From assembly GCA_007570785.1 (NCBI GenBank), contig ML662442.1:61306896-61370895 (forward strand): 64,000 bases of DNA. Direction: 5' to 3'. The notes beneath the pieces are model-generated. The model searched no databases. It saw only the letters and a program-made list of their open reading frames with translations, and had not been told where the DNA came from. The stretch is from Antilocapra americana (Eukaryota > Chordata > Mammalia > Artiodactyla > Antilocapridae). Every line of letters starts with the position of its first letter. Position 1 is the stretch's first letter. Made by a program: the position numbers and the translations under genes. This document shows positions 11,528-23,394 of the stretch, one piece after another.

Positions 11528-13531
11528 ATGGCATCAGGAAGTGAGGAAATTGTAGAACACTGGAGAAAGGCATTACAGATAGCACGTCAAGTTCTTCCTT
11601 GGCTTTACCTATCAAACCTACACCCCAAGTTCCTCAGATCTGCGATCCAAATGTGGAAAGGAAAACTAAATTTTTCTTTGAAATGTCCAAAAACTGAAAT
11701 GTCAAACTAATTGAATGTGGTGGCACCTTCAAGCTCTTTATTCACGCAAGTTGCATGAGGATATATTTTCTAAACTTCTGTTTAATAAAAAATATCTTTT
11801 TGTATCCTTCTCATATGAATGTTAATTGGGCTGCTATAAAATTCTTGACTCACTACTTCTCAAAACACTCTAAATGCGGTTGTATTTTCTTCAAGTATTT
11901 ACTTCTGTCAACTAATTCTGTAGTGTTTTTTATTACAAACAAAGTTCCTATGCTACTTTTTTGTTTGTGTATTTTGGGACAAGCCTGGAGCTAGACTGAA
12001 GGTGGGAGGATAACTAACAAAAACAATGCATCCTTTGCGCTATGCTGCATTGTGACAGCTGATCCCACGGCTAATTGATGTACATGGTTTCTTTTCAAGC
12101 TTTAAAATCTAGCAGACTATCTCTGGTGAAGCTCCACAATCCTGAGGTAGATCTTATTCTTCTCCCATTTCCAGAAGTCTAACATTCAGAATAACTGGAA
12201 TAACCTAAAAATGAGAAGCTCCAGCATAAACCGTTACCTAGGATTTTCCTCTATCAATTTTAGTGTCCAACTTGCGGGCACTGTACTCTGCAAGGTGCAA
12301 AATATAATCACATATTCTCTCTGCTCTATTTCTCTTTTATACTCTCAGGTACTTTCTTACATAGATTTTTAAACCAATAAGTGAGGTACTTGAAGATGGG
12401 GATTACTTTGAAAAGCAAAATTTCTACAATATAGGAGTAGTTGACCAGCTTTTCACATTGAGAAAAACATTTATTAAGTCAGATTCAATATGGTTTTTAC
12501 TTCCTGCTTCAAGGAAGCTTACTTAGCTTTATTCAGAAGAATAGCACATGTAACCCATCAGCTGCATTAAAAAATATAGTTCCAACAGCAGAAGTATGGA
12601 TATATGTATGACAAAGCAAATAGAGTAACATGGTAGTAATAAAATGGAGGTAGTAGTACACAGGTATTCACTATAACATTACTTCAGCTGCTGTATTTTT
12701 AAAGTTGTCTGAAACTAAATACAGGGAAAAACTCTAGAATTCCTCCCAAATTCTAGCAGCAAGTTGGCCATCAGTCTGTTTTCTATATTGTGAACTTTCA
12801 CCTTTCTCTGGGTCCTTATAGTCAACTTAGAGTTGTTATGTCCAGGGTTGATAGACAAATACCATTTAACATATCTTTCATGTTAAAGAATCTCAATGTC
12901 TTTTAAGAGTAACAAATACTTATTTGCTGAACCCAAACAGTATCCAAGATATTCTTTTTGAAGCAAAGGGAGGCTCACAATCTAATGAAGAACAGCCAAA
13001 GCAATTATACTAAATGTCCCCAGAAGCTAAAATAATATAGCAATGAAATATTTAGTAGGTCACATGAAACTTTCCAAACAGTGAATGCAAAGATTATATG
13101 TCGCTTGTGAATTATTTCCAAAAATATCAAGTATTAATCAAGAAAAACAAAGGAGGGTCATATCGCAGAATTGGTATCTCCCCCTTCAGCCTTTTCTTGC
13201 CCAGCTGGAACATAAACACCTGCTACAAATTCATTAAGCAACAAGTATTTCATTTTCAACATATATAGCTTTATATAAACAAAGGCTTATTATTATCAAG
13301 GGCAGATTGTTTCTGGATCTAGGCCAAATTACTTTTCTTTGAAACAGCTAATATATACTCAGTCCTCAAATTAAAAATGGAAATCACCTACATTTTGATT
13401 TTTAGATGTTAGGAAATATAATAAAAGAGATGTTGAATATGTACTATCCTCGTACCAGAGACCGACTTATCCTGCCCACTAGAGACTGTTTTTTGCCCAA
13501 ATTCAGATGAATAAAAAATAGGTATGCAAAC

Positions 13532-13533
<2 letters not shown>
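11528..13533. other. Unassigned non-coding sequence
   Basis: Two kilobases with short open frames only and no repeat recognised. Confidence 0.5.
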
Positions 13534-13569
<36 letters not shown>

Positions 13570-13584
13570 TGTGCGTGTGTGTGT
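13534..13584 (+). repeat. TG/CA dinucleotide microsatellite with interruptions
   Basis: About 25 TG units, interrupted by a TA and a GC unit ('gtatgtgtgtgtgcgtgtgt'). It abuts the 3' end of the antisense Bov-tA that follows, so it probably grew from that SINE's CA-rich tail. Likely length-polymorphic. Confidence 0.97.
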
Positions 13585-13765
13585 TAGTCACTCAGCCATG
13601 TCCGACTCTTTGTGACCCCATGGACTGTAGCCTGCCAAGATCCTCCGTCCATGGAGTTCTCCAGGCAAGAATACTACAGTGAGTTGCCATTTCCTTCTCC
13701 AAAGGATCTTCCCGACTGAAAGATTGAACTTGGATCTCCTGCACTGCAGACAGATGCCTGAGCAG
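13585..13765 (-). mobile_element. Bov-tA SINE, truncated at the tRNA-like head
   Basis: Antisense copy with clear blocks: 'ccatgtccgactctttgtga', 'ggagttctccaggcaagaat', 'ttgccatttccttctcc' and 'gatctcctgcactgcag'. The final ~30 bp of the tRNA-like head is not recognisable. Confidence 0.9.
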
Positions 13766-16700
13766 TGATCAGCAAGGATGAAGAAACCACATGAAACCTC
13801 ATTTTCTTGTAAGTTTCCATAATTTCACTTTATATTCAAAATGATTAGATGTTTTCTCTACATCTTAGAAGTAACTGCCCAACTGACTTTTCTAAAACTT
13901 CTTAAATTCTTCTTGATGCTTTTGCCATTTTGACTGTTTTATTTGAAGTTACTAGTTTTGGTTATTTTTACCTCTCAATTAAGAGAAATCATCCTCATTT
14001 TTCTTTATTATTATTTTATTTGCTAATCAATTTCATTTTTATACTGAAACAATAATTTTCCCCACCCATTATTCAGGAGTTCAGGAAATTAGACACTCTG
14101 TCCTTGCAGCACCTGCAATCCTGAGCTTTTCAAATCCTCTGTTTAGTTTTCAGTGTGGAAGCATAATGGGAGATAAAGTAAGGGTCTTGCACCAGGGAGA
14201 CTTAATGGACATATTCTACAATCACCTGAGTGCTTTCTCTGCAGACAGTCTTTCTCATCACAGCAGCGATGTGGGAAATACAAAAGAAATGACGGGGTTT
14301 TTGTCTCCTCAAGAGACTTCAATCAAACGGAACACATGCAGAGGTATTTATCAGTGAAATTTCCATGAAAGGGAGAGTTACATGAGCTGGAGCAGCCTGG
14401 AGAAAACAGCATGAACCAACCTTGTGGTCAGAGGACAGGGCAGAAGGAAGAGAATGTATCCAGTGGGAATTTAGGCTATGGTCAAGGACCCAGTGGGAGG
14501 TAAAATTATATGGAGAACAGACACATTATTGAGAATCTTAAATACTAGGTGAAGAATTTGGACTTCCTGCAAAGAGTGCTAAGCCTTTGCAAGTTGAGAG
14601 CATGAAAAATAAGTATGATAATTTAAAAAAAAGTGTAAGAAAAAAAATCTGTTGGTGTATATATTAGAGTGAATAGGAAAGCCTGGGTAAAGATAGGTCA
14701 TCTTGGAAGCAGCTACCCTGGTCCCCAAGTGAAGTGATGACAGCTCAAATACCTTTATAGTTATCACAGATATTTTATTAATAAAATGTCACAAAAATGA
14801 CATATCACTAACATGCAAAAATTGGAATTTCGTAAAACTATAGTTTAAAGAGCTCCTATCTTCTGTTTTGCTCTCAAAGGTCTCTATTGAGAGCATCATA
14901 GTTAGGAGAATAGGTTTTTACACTAACACTTTGGGGAGTCTTTCTGAATGATTAGGATTCCTTTTGAACACAGAGTTAATGCAGTCAATAAATCTCTCTC
15001 TTCTCCTATCCATTTCTGCTCTGTCTCTCTTGCTTTAGCATTGTTCCTATTATATAATGTTCAGAATCAACATCCAAGAGTTCTGGGTCAAACTTCAGAG
15101 TACTAAAGAATTAGTAAACTGCTTTAGTTCTCCAAATTCAACTGATGTCAGATACCAACCCCTTAGTTTTAATTCTACACTTTAGGGCATAGTGATTTTG
15201 CTTTTATTTCCCTAGCAACATTTTCTTTTAAGCTCCAATAAATAATTGAGTAATTAAAATTAAGATTGAGAGAAAAGAAAGCAAAATTCCAACAAATGCT
15301 GTGAACAACCTGACTACTCAGACACCATCATCCTACCATCTCCTTTTCTTCAGTGAAGGAAAACACTCTCTCATTTCATATTCAAAATGCTATCATACCC
15401 TTTTCTTCCATCCAAATGCACACGTTGCTTCCTGGCTCTTCAACACTGGCAGTATGTAGAATTCATTGCATACCTGGTAATCTAGACGTATATGAATACC
15501 ATTTCTAACAGCTAAAATATTGTTCACACCACTTTGAAGAAGAACCCTAAATATAAGACATCGTTTAGAATCAGAAAAACAAAATGAGGAGACATATTAT
15601 AATGCTAGAGGGATGACATATAATTTGTTCACAAGGCCTCTGAAATTGGCAAATTAAAAACATATATAAGCATATTTACCTTTACTTTCAAATACTAACT
15701 TTGAAATGAATAACTCAAAGCATAAATGTCAAGAGCTTGCCTATGACATCTCTAATTTACCAGTCCCATTCCCAGCCTGAAATATCGCTATGGTGACTTT
15801 TGGTTTCATGACTCTTAATGTGTCTTATACAAGTAATTTTTCAGTGATTTGCGGGGAAAGTGATTTTTTTTTTCCCAAAAGAACTAAATTGATTATTTGA
15901 GCCACTGAATACACTCTCAAGAAGTACTATGACTAGAATTTAGGATGTTCATTTTACAGGTAAACATTTTCAAAAGAAAAAAACAGATACAAATGAAGTA
16001 GGTAGATATACATAATTCATTCTATGGGTTTAATTTTTTCTTGGCTTCTGCATTTTAAAATACTTTAAACTTCACCCAAAAGCTCAGTTTTCATTTTAAA
16101 CAAAATAATTTTGTATTTGCAGAAATGATCTATACTCCTTAAATACGAAGATTAGTTATATAAAAAAGACACAGCAGTTTGTTTTTACCAGGTAGCAAAA
16201 GACTGCATTCAGAAGCAAGGATCATAAAGGAGAATTGTTCCCATGGCTTGAAGCCTGTTTTGGTGTCTGTCACTTTTTTCCAGTAAGCCTATTAACTTTC
16301 ATTTTCACACTCAATGCATTTTGATCACCTATCAAACACAACTTGACTTCTTGATTGGTGAGAAAATTTAACCACATGAATGCTTGACTCTTGATCAAAT
16401 TAAACTGCAAAGGAAGAGCTATATTATTTTATTTCATGCAATATTTTATTAAATAACATGTCAGTTTATTGTACCATAAAGGACCTTTGAAAATATATAA
16501 TTAACATTTTATTGTTACAGTAATACAAATTTGTTTATGGTTCAAGGGAGCAACCTTGAGAAAGAAACCTAAACTTCCCGTGTATACTATCAACTAATAT
16601 TGCTGTATCTCCAAACATAAAATTTTTCTACATATGTTTCTAAAAACGTATATATTGAAAAAACATGGGACAGATTCTTATTTATATATTCAACTACTAC

Positions 16701-17325
16701 CAGAAAAGTTACAGACAGCATATTAAATAATAAGCTCTCCTAAAAGAAAATAAATGTGAGATGATTCTAAAATACTTTTAGTGCTTAACATATACTTCAG
16801 AAAAATAAAAGCATGCCTAAAACAAACAAACAAAAAACTCCTCTAGTAAAATCCCATGGAGTTTTGGAGTATGGAATCTTGGAATAGCTAAAAGCAGTAT
16901 GAGAAAGATACCGATATGAGTGCAAACCTAAGGAATAGCCTCTGACTACCTTTTAAAAACCTTCCTTATGTACTAAAACAACAGTATTAATTCACCATGG
17001 CTGCAAAACATTTTATATTTGCTTTGATTATAAAATTGTTGCCTCTAACCTTGGCCTTGGGTTTTTAATACTTTGGCCTTTTTTTTAATGTACTGGGATT
17101 TGTTTAAACCTTAATTCATACAGAAGGCAGAAGGAAAACATTTCAGTGTTTTTCAGCTTTATCTTTACTTTTATAAGAGTTTATTATTTTAAGTAGAAGG
17201 TGCAATATAGTGTACATCCAAATTGAGGCCAATTTCTTCTTCCAAGAATCAAATTCTTTCTGATAACAAATAACCAGCTCTTCTCCCTTACTCCTTAAAT
17301 ACCCCGAAGAAATACTACCAAATAT
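13766..17325. other. Unassigned AT-rich sequence, unusually poor in young repeats
   Basis: More than 3.5 kb with no BovB, Bov-tA or bovine-type L1 copy. A stretch at about 14380-14620 ('gagaatcttaaatactaggt', 'tttggacttcctgc') faintly recalls an old dispersed repeat that I cannot name. No coding signal beyond frames of 60-63 codons. Confidence 0.45.
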
Positions 17326-17430
17326 GTGTGTATATAGTTATGCATTATTAATGTGTGTATATAAACATTTAAGTGTGTATATATATATATAAATGTATAT
17401 GTATGTGTATATATATAACCATATAGATAT
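17326..17430. repeat. TA/TG-rich low-complexity tract
   Basis: Irregular runs of TATA and TGTG units, the longest pure part being near 17377-17392. Simple sequence. Confidence 0.85.
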
Positions 17431-19194
17431 AATAGAATCATTGTAAATGAGAATCATAAACTTGTTTTCGATTCTTTAGTTATCATTCCAGAACCAGAGA
17501 ATTGACGTAGCTCAGAACACAGGCTCAACAAGCAACATAAATTCATTCATTTTTTTACTTTAAAATTCAAATTGAGAGCCTGCAGAGAAGCTGATAAGCT
17601 GTCTAGTAGAGTATAAAGTCTATCACGGGCCTTAAGATCTTGCACAGGTGGATTATGTGTAATGAAGTAAAAGGAGTAAATATCATCTAAGGTGAACAAA
17701 TCCTCCACAACTCTCATCCAGGCAAGTCAAACATGGGGAGTACATTGGAAGTTATGAACATAACATCCCATTGGAAATTATGAATATAAATACCACCACA
17801 TATATATTAATACATTGCTTTCAAAGACATGTGTCTTCTAAATAAAAGTATATTTCTTATATAGATGGTAACATAGAGAAAACTGTTGAGGTTTTTTTTT
17901 TTTTTAGAGCAGTGGACTCAAGAAGAAAATACCACAAATGCTCTTCTGTTCATGCAATAACTCATCATCTAAGTAGCCTGATATTATACATATAAATGCA
18001 CATTTCACACACATGAAGACGTCGGTACTATTACGTATTAAGCCACAGCAAAATACAATTTGGTACATTGCTTTTAAATATAATTTTATATTATTGTAAT
18101 ATAACTCTTCAAGATATTTATAGTCTCTGATCTAATAAAATACTGACTTATTCTTACATGCTTTTCAAAACCTATCCACGTTAATGATGATTCAAAACGT
18201 TCAATATTATTTTTCCAAAGTTGATTGGTCCTAAAATGTATTACTCCCCTCCTTTCTCTCCTATCATGCAGATCCCTCCACTAGAAATGCCTCCTCTCCA
18301 GCTCCCAGAAGCTAAAGGAAAAAAGCAAGAGGTTGGTATTAAACTATATGATAGCAGACACAAAGATTATAACTCAACTCCTCACCCTCTCTCCCTTTCT
18401 TTCAGTATATCGACAAATACCAAAGAATTGAGTTAACCTCTCACAAAACACAGAAATGGAAGGGAACTATACACCAAATTAAAAGAAGCATTTGCTGAAA
18501 ACCTTTTTAATGATTTGATTTGAAACACTGAATGTCATTGGAACAATTACATATTCTTTTTCACAGTGACAACTTCATATAACTTCATGGTGGTGTAATA
18601 CTTTGTTGTCCTACACAAGACTGAAAAAATAAGTTTCTCCATTATATCTTGGCATATTACCGTAATCATTGTTACCTCTTTCCCACTTCAATTATTACCA
18701 ATAGTTGCAACATTTCCAAAACACCAGTTTTGGCATCCCTCTCACTGACTAATGATTCTCAGCTTTCAGGTCATGCTCTCCAATACACTCTGCTTACAGG
18801 ATTTTTTTGACCTAACTAGGACTTCCAGTCCAAATCATCATCATACTCTTGTGCCCTCTAGTCCCTCCTTGCCCAGCTTGGATTCCAAGCACATCGTTAT
18901 AATCACATTCCTCCATAAAGACTCATTTTTTTTTTGTTCCTCTTAATATTTTCCTGGAGAAATCCTAACTCACAGTTAAATTCCATTCTCTGCCTATTCT
19001 GCACTTCTAATGAAGTAGCTGAAATTTGTTCAAGAATAAAATTTAAAAAACAACAAACAGACTGCATGACCATGATGCCTGGTTTCACATTCAGTTTCTG
19101 ATCACAACCCTGAGGTGTGTCCTCAGCACAGCCAGCCAACTATTCTATTTCCCAATTTACTCACCTCCCTGGGAGGACTATTTCATATCTCTCT
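17431..19194. other. Unassigned AT-rich sequence
   Basis: A T-run near 17890-17905 and short open frames only. No repeat family recognised with confidence. Confidence 0.5.
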
Positions 19195-19985
19195 CCTCAC
19201 ATCTTTTCTATCCCCACTCTCACTCTTAACTGCCTAGCTTGGTTCTTTTTCACTCAGGAGAATCTCTTCAGTGTCCTATAGAAGTTCAGTGATACAAGGT
19301 CCTCCCACCTTATACCAAGGTCCATTCTCTTGCCTCTAACACAGTGCTACTCAAATTATCTCAGGGATAGGACCAGCCCCTATACCCCAATCTAATTAAT
19401 GGAAACCTAAACTTCTATGAAATACAATAAAATAAATGACTAATGCTGAAATAAAAAAGCAAACACATGTACCAGATACCAAACACTAGATTCAGCACAC
19501 ACAATTACCATATCAAATTGCTAAAAAAGCTCACTTTCAAGTTCTGTCTTATCTTGTACATTGGTGATAAATAGCTTATTTCAGGCACCAGCCGAATGTT
19601 CACACTTTGAGTACCACTAACCTTTTGAGGCCTACATCTGGTTGTTTCCCTTGCTGAAACATTCTTCCCCAGAAAGCCACATGGCTTGCTCTTCATCTTA
19701 TATACTTAGCTCTAATGTCACCATGTCTAAGAGAACTTTCCTGACCATTACATGTTATCTATCAAAATAAAACCTTCCCAACACTTCCTATTCCCTTGCA
19801 TTATTTTTTCTCCCTAGCCTTTATATATTACTTAGCATTCTTACATGATTATTCTCTTATTATTCCTTCTCTCAATACAAGTTCAGTTTCATGAAGTCTA
19901 TGATTTTATTTTTTTTCTGAGTTCCCAGCTTTTAAATTCTACCTGGCACATAATAGGTTTTCAATGGCATTGAATTGATGTATGC
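19195..19985 (+). repeat. L2 LINE fragments, 3' half, internally deleted
   Basis: Diverged but ordered match to L2: 'atccccactctcactcttaa' at 19214 (an early L2 coding block), then the C-terminal and 3' UTR part from about 19600 ('aacattcttccccaga', 'ccacatggcttgctcttc', 'ctctaatgtcaccatg', 'cctggcacataataggt', 'cattgaattgatg'). Most of the L2 ORF between these blocks is missing. An ancient, inactive copy. Confidence 0.75.
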
Positions 19986-20107
19986 ATTTTACCAGATATA
20001 TAACCAAAGAAAACTAGCATGGAACTCTCACAAGTATTTGGATACTGGTGAAAGGTTTCTGTGGTTTTGTAAACATAGATGTGCAGTTTCTCTCACAATT
20101 ATACACT

Positions 20108-20845
20108 TTTAACAAAAATGAAGTATAGTTGATTTACAATATTGTGTTAATTTCAGATGTACAGCACACTGATTCAGTTATTTGCTTTACTGATTATATT
20201 CCATTATAGGTTATTATAATATATTGAATATAACTCCCAATGTAGGTGAAGGTGAAAGTTGCCCAGTTGTATCCGACTCTTTGCGACCTCATGGACTGTA
20301 GTCCACCAGGCTCCTCTGCCCACAGGATTTCCAAGGCAAGAATACTAAAGCGGGTTGCCATTTCCTTCTCCAATAACTCCCAATAGTATAAAATAAATCC
20401 TTGCTACTCTTCTAATTTATGCATAATATTTAGTTAGTATCTGTTAATTCTATGAGATTGCCCCTCCCTTGCCCCTTTGGATAACCATAAGATTGTTTTG
20501 TGTGTCTGTGACTCTGCTTCTGTTTTGTAAATAGACGTGTTTGTATTGCTTTTAGATTCCACATATAAGTGACATCGTAAGATATTTGTTTTTGTCTGAC
20601 TTACTCATTAAATAATGTAAATATAAAAGTACTGTAAATGGCAACATTTCATTCTTTTTGTGTCTGAGTTACATTCCATTATACACACACACAGAAACCA
20701 CATTTTCTTAAGCCAGTTATCCTCTGTTGATGGGCACTTGGGTTGCTTCCATATCTCGGCTATTATAAATATTACTGCCATGAACACTGGGATGCATGCA
20801 TCTTTTCAAATTATACTTTTAATGCTTCTTTACCATGTGTTCCGA
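20108..20845 (-). mobile_element. Artiodactyl-type L1 3' end, antisense, split by a Bov-A SINE
   Basis: Antisense L1 3' UTR and ORF2 end: 'agtatagttgatttacaata', 'tccattataggttattataa', 'tctgttttgtaaatagacgt', 'gttgatgggcacttgggttg', 'aacactgggatgcatgcatc'. It is truncated at about 20845. The SINE at 20242-20372 divides it. Confidence 0.9.
20242..20372 (-). mobile_element. Bov-A monomer SINE with 12-bp target-site duplication
   Basis: A single Bov-A unit, antisense ('tatccgactctttgcgacct' to 'tttccttctcca'). It is flanked by identical 12-mers ataactcccaat at 20230-20241 and 20373-20384 that belong to the host L1. Confidence 0.95.
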
Positions 20846-21837
20846 AGTTAGGGAAAAAACAGCAGGCATGAGCTCCATCCCTCAGAAAGGGCAGTACTGT
20901 GGTGTCAGGAACTAAGTTTTAACTGTTAGACATGTTGTTTAAATTTATTTTACAAAAGCCATGCAAAAACAAGTATCTACAGTTACTTTAAGATATTTGG
21001 GATGCAATCACCTGTAACAAGCTTTTATACAGAAGAATCACCTAGTGAAATGAAATCATGAGCAATTAAATCACATTGACTTACAAGAAAAATAGAAGCC
21101 AATTCATAGATTATTGCTTCTTTACTTATGAAGAAACCTGTGTCTCTTTGACTTTGGTTCAAAGCTAATTTTACTGTGCACTCATGACACTGAATAACAA
21201 ACATACTTAGGTGAGATTTGAAATATTTTCAAAAGTTAAAAGTCATACATTTCTTATTTTTGAGGTAAAGAAGCAAGAGTTAAAAATTTATTTTATTTCA
21301 AAGTGTTAAACATGATCAAAAGATTGCCTTTTTTAAAAAAAATAAATAATAAATATAAATTCTCTCAGATTATACTGGCATCATGTATAAATTTCCTTTA
21401 ACATTAGATACATAATGTGTTCTATTACCTTTCAATCTAGATATTTTATAGTTAGCAAATTAAAATTCTTTCCTATTTAAAATAATTAACTGTAACTATT
21501 TGGTAATAAGTTAATTATTTTTTTACCAAGTTAGTATTATAAATAGATACTCATTATGTTATGGTCCTAGCACTTGACACCTGTGCCTTTGGGAAAACAA
21601 CAGGTTTTCTTGGAAATGCTTTCACTGATTTGGTTTGATGAGGGTTCCATCTTCTCATAAACAAAGCCTTGGCTGCAGCTGGGTCAGCTGTGGCCCTTCT
21701 ACACGTGGTTATGGATGGAAAGGTGGCCCCCTAGTTCAGCTGCCTCCACTAAATCAGAGGTTAGGGACTGACGCCCTTTCTGTTTGCGGCTCGGTGAGAA
21801 CGGAGACAGTAAAACTACTGACACTGAAATGTGACTG
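20846..21837. other. Unassigned sequence
   Basis: AT-rich, with a more GC-rich patch at 21590-21800. The 102-codon frame at 21635-21943 runs into L1 3' UTR sequence and has no recognisable motif, so I do not call it a gene. Confidence 0.45.
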
Positions 21838-21975
21838 CAAAGGGGGCATGAAGAAAATTTGGGGAGTAATGGAAATGTTTTATAACTTGATTATGTGGTT
21901 TCTGATACCTCATATGACTGTGTATTGGAAGGGTAAATTTTAATCTATTTAAATTATACCTCAATTAACTTCATT
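21838..21975 (+). repeat. Old L1 3' UTR tail
   Basis: Ordered blocks of the mammalian L1M 3' end: 'gggagtaatggaaatgtttt', 'ttgattatgtgg', 'gggtaaattttaatc', 'aaattatacctcaatt'. Confidence 0.7.
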
Positions 21976-23386
21976 TAAAATTTTAAAATTCCAAGGTACT
22001 GCTTTACATAATTTGTTTGTTGGAGTGCTGTTCTACCATGTGGTTTTAATATACAGACCAAGTCAGCAAAATGATATTTTTTTCTGCAGCCAATCCTACA
22101 AATATGATATAAAAGGCCATGACAAGGTATTAAAATTAATACTTTAATATCATTCTGTGGAGCAGTGTATAATGCTTGACAATTGTATACCTCATTTACA
22201 CAATCTATAAGCATCATATAATCGCTTTAATTTGGAACATGTTTTAATATAAATGAATAGCTTGAAAAAATAGGCACTTGAGAACTAAAGTGGGAACATT
22301 TCTCCTATTCCAATATAATGAGCTCATTCTTCTCCCTCAGTCTGCTCTCCTGTTATCTTCTGAGGTATTGCTTCATATAAAAAGACTATTGCTTCCATTT
22401 AACGATTGGTTTAAGTAGCAAATATACTGGTTTTCACCATATATATCAATATAAAACTATGCTGTATAGAACATTCACACATGATTTATGCAAATAGGTA
22501 TGGGAAACATTTATTAATAAAAATGACAACATTTAGAAATACTTAAACCTTATAGTTAAGTAATAATCTACTTAAGGCAAAACAACTAACACTTTTCTAT
22601 AGTTTTTGTACTTAAAATTATAAGAAACCAGGGGCACGTTGCTTTCAGAGAAACCACTTATCCTTCTGGCACTAAACAGCAAAGCCTTAATTCTTTTTCC
22701 AGGATAGTCTTTCAGATGTTCATCATTCAAGCAGTTATACTAGTGCCTCTCTTCCAGAAGAGAGCTATTTCCAAGTGCCTGCACATTTTGTAGATTCTTA
22801 AGACTGTACAATTGACAAAAACATAATATCATTAGGGATAAACACCAAACCTTAAAAAGAAAATGGATGCAAAAAATAAAAGTCAATAGTTTTCAATATT
22901 GAAACAGAGAAATCTTCACTGGCTGTGAGGGTTCAACACAGAGCACTACAGTTTTGTTTTAAAAATTCTCTCATACAAATGAATGAGTGTATGCCCTGGT
23001 TCAACAACAGTTCATATGAAAATAACATAAGATAAAAGACAAACTGAACACTAAAACCTGAAAAATGAGACAGTGTTCTGCATAAGAAAATATGTGATGG
23101 ACCAAAACTAAGAATCTAAGTTTACAGCTGTCCTTCTTCCCTAAATCCACTAAAGTGAAGACTATTCGGCCTGTTCAACTTACCCCCAATTCACTGCTCC
23201 TACAGTGTATGAATTCTTCTTTGTGATGGAGAAGGTTAGAGGTCATTGATCTAATAATTATATGATGGAGGGAAACAACAACAACAAAAAACACATAGGA
23301 ATTTGAATTGACTGCTAAACAGTCAATAAACGACTGCCAAGCATTGCAATGTAATCTTTGTGACCAGAAAAAGGGCGGAGCAAAGC
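21976..23386. other. Unassigned AT-rich sequence
   Basis: No repeat or coding family recognised up to the target site of the large L1. Confidence 0.5.
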
Positions 23387-23394
23387 TCATTGCA

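Noticed and set aside
21635..21943. 102-codon + frame as a small gene
   Set aside because: Its 3' third is L1 3' UTR; no motif, no splice context and no supporting signal.
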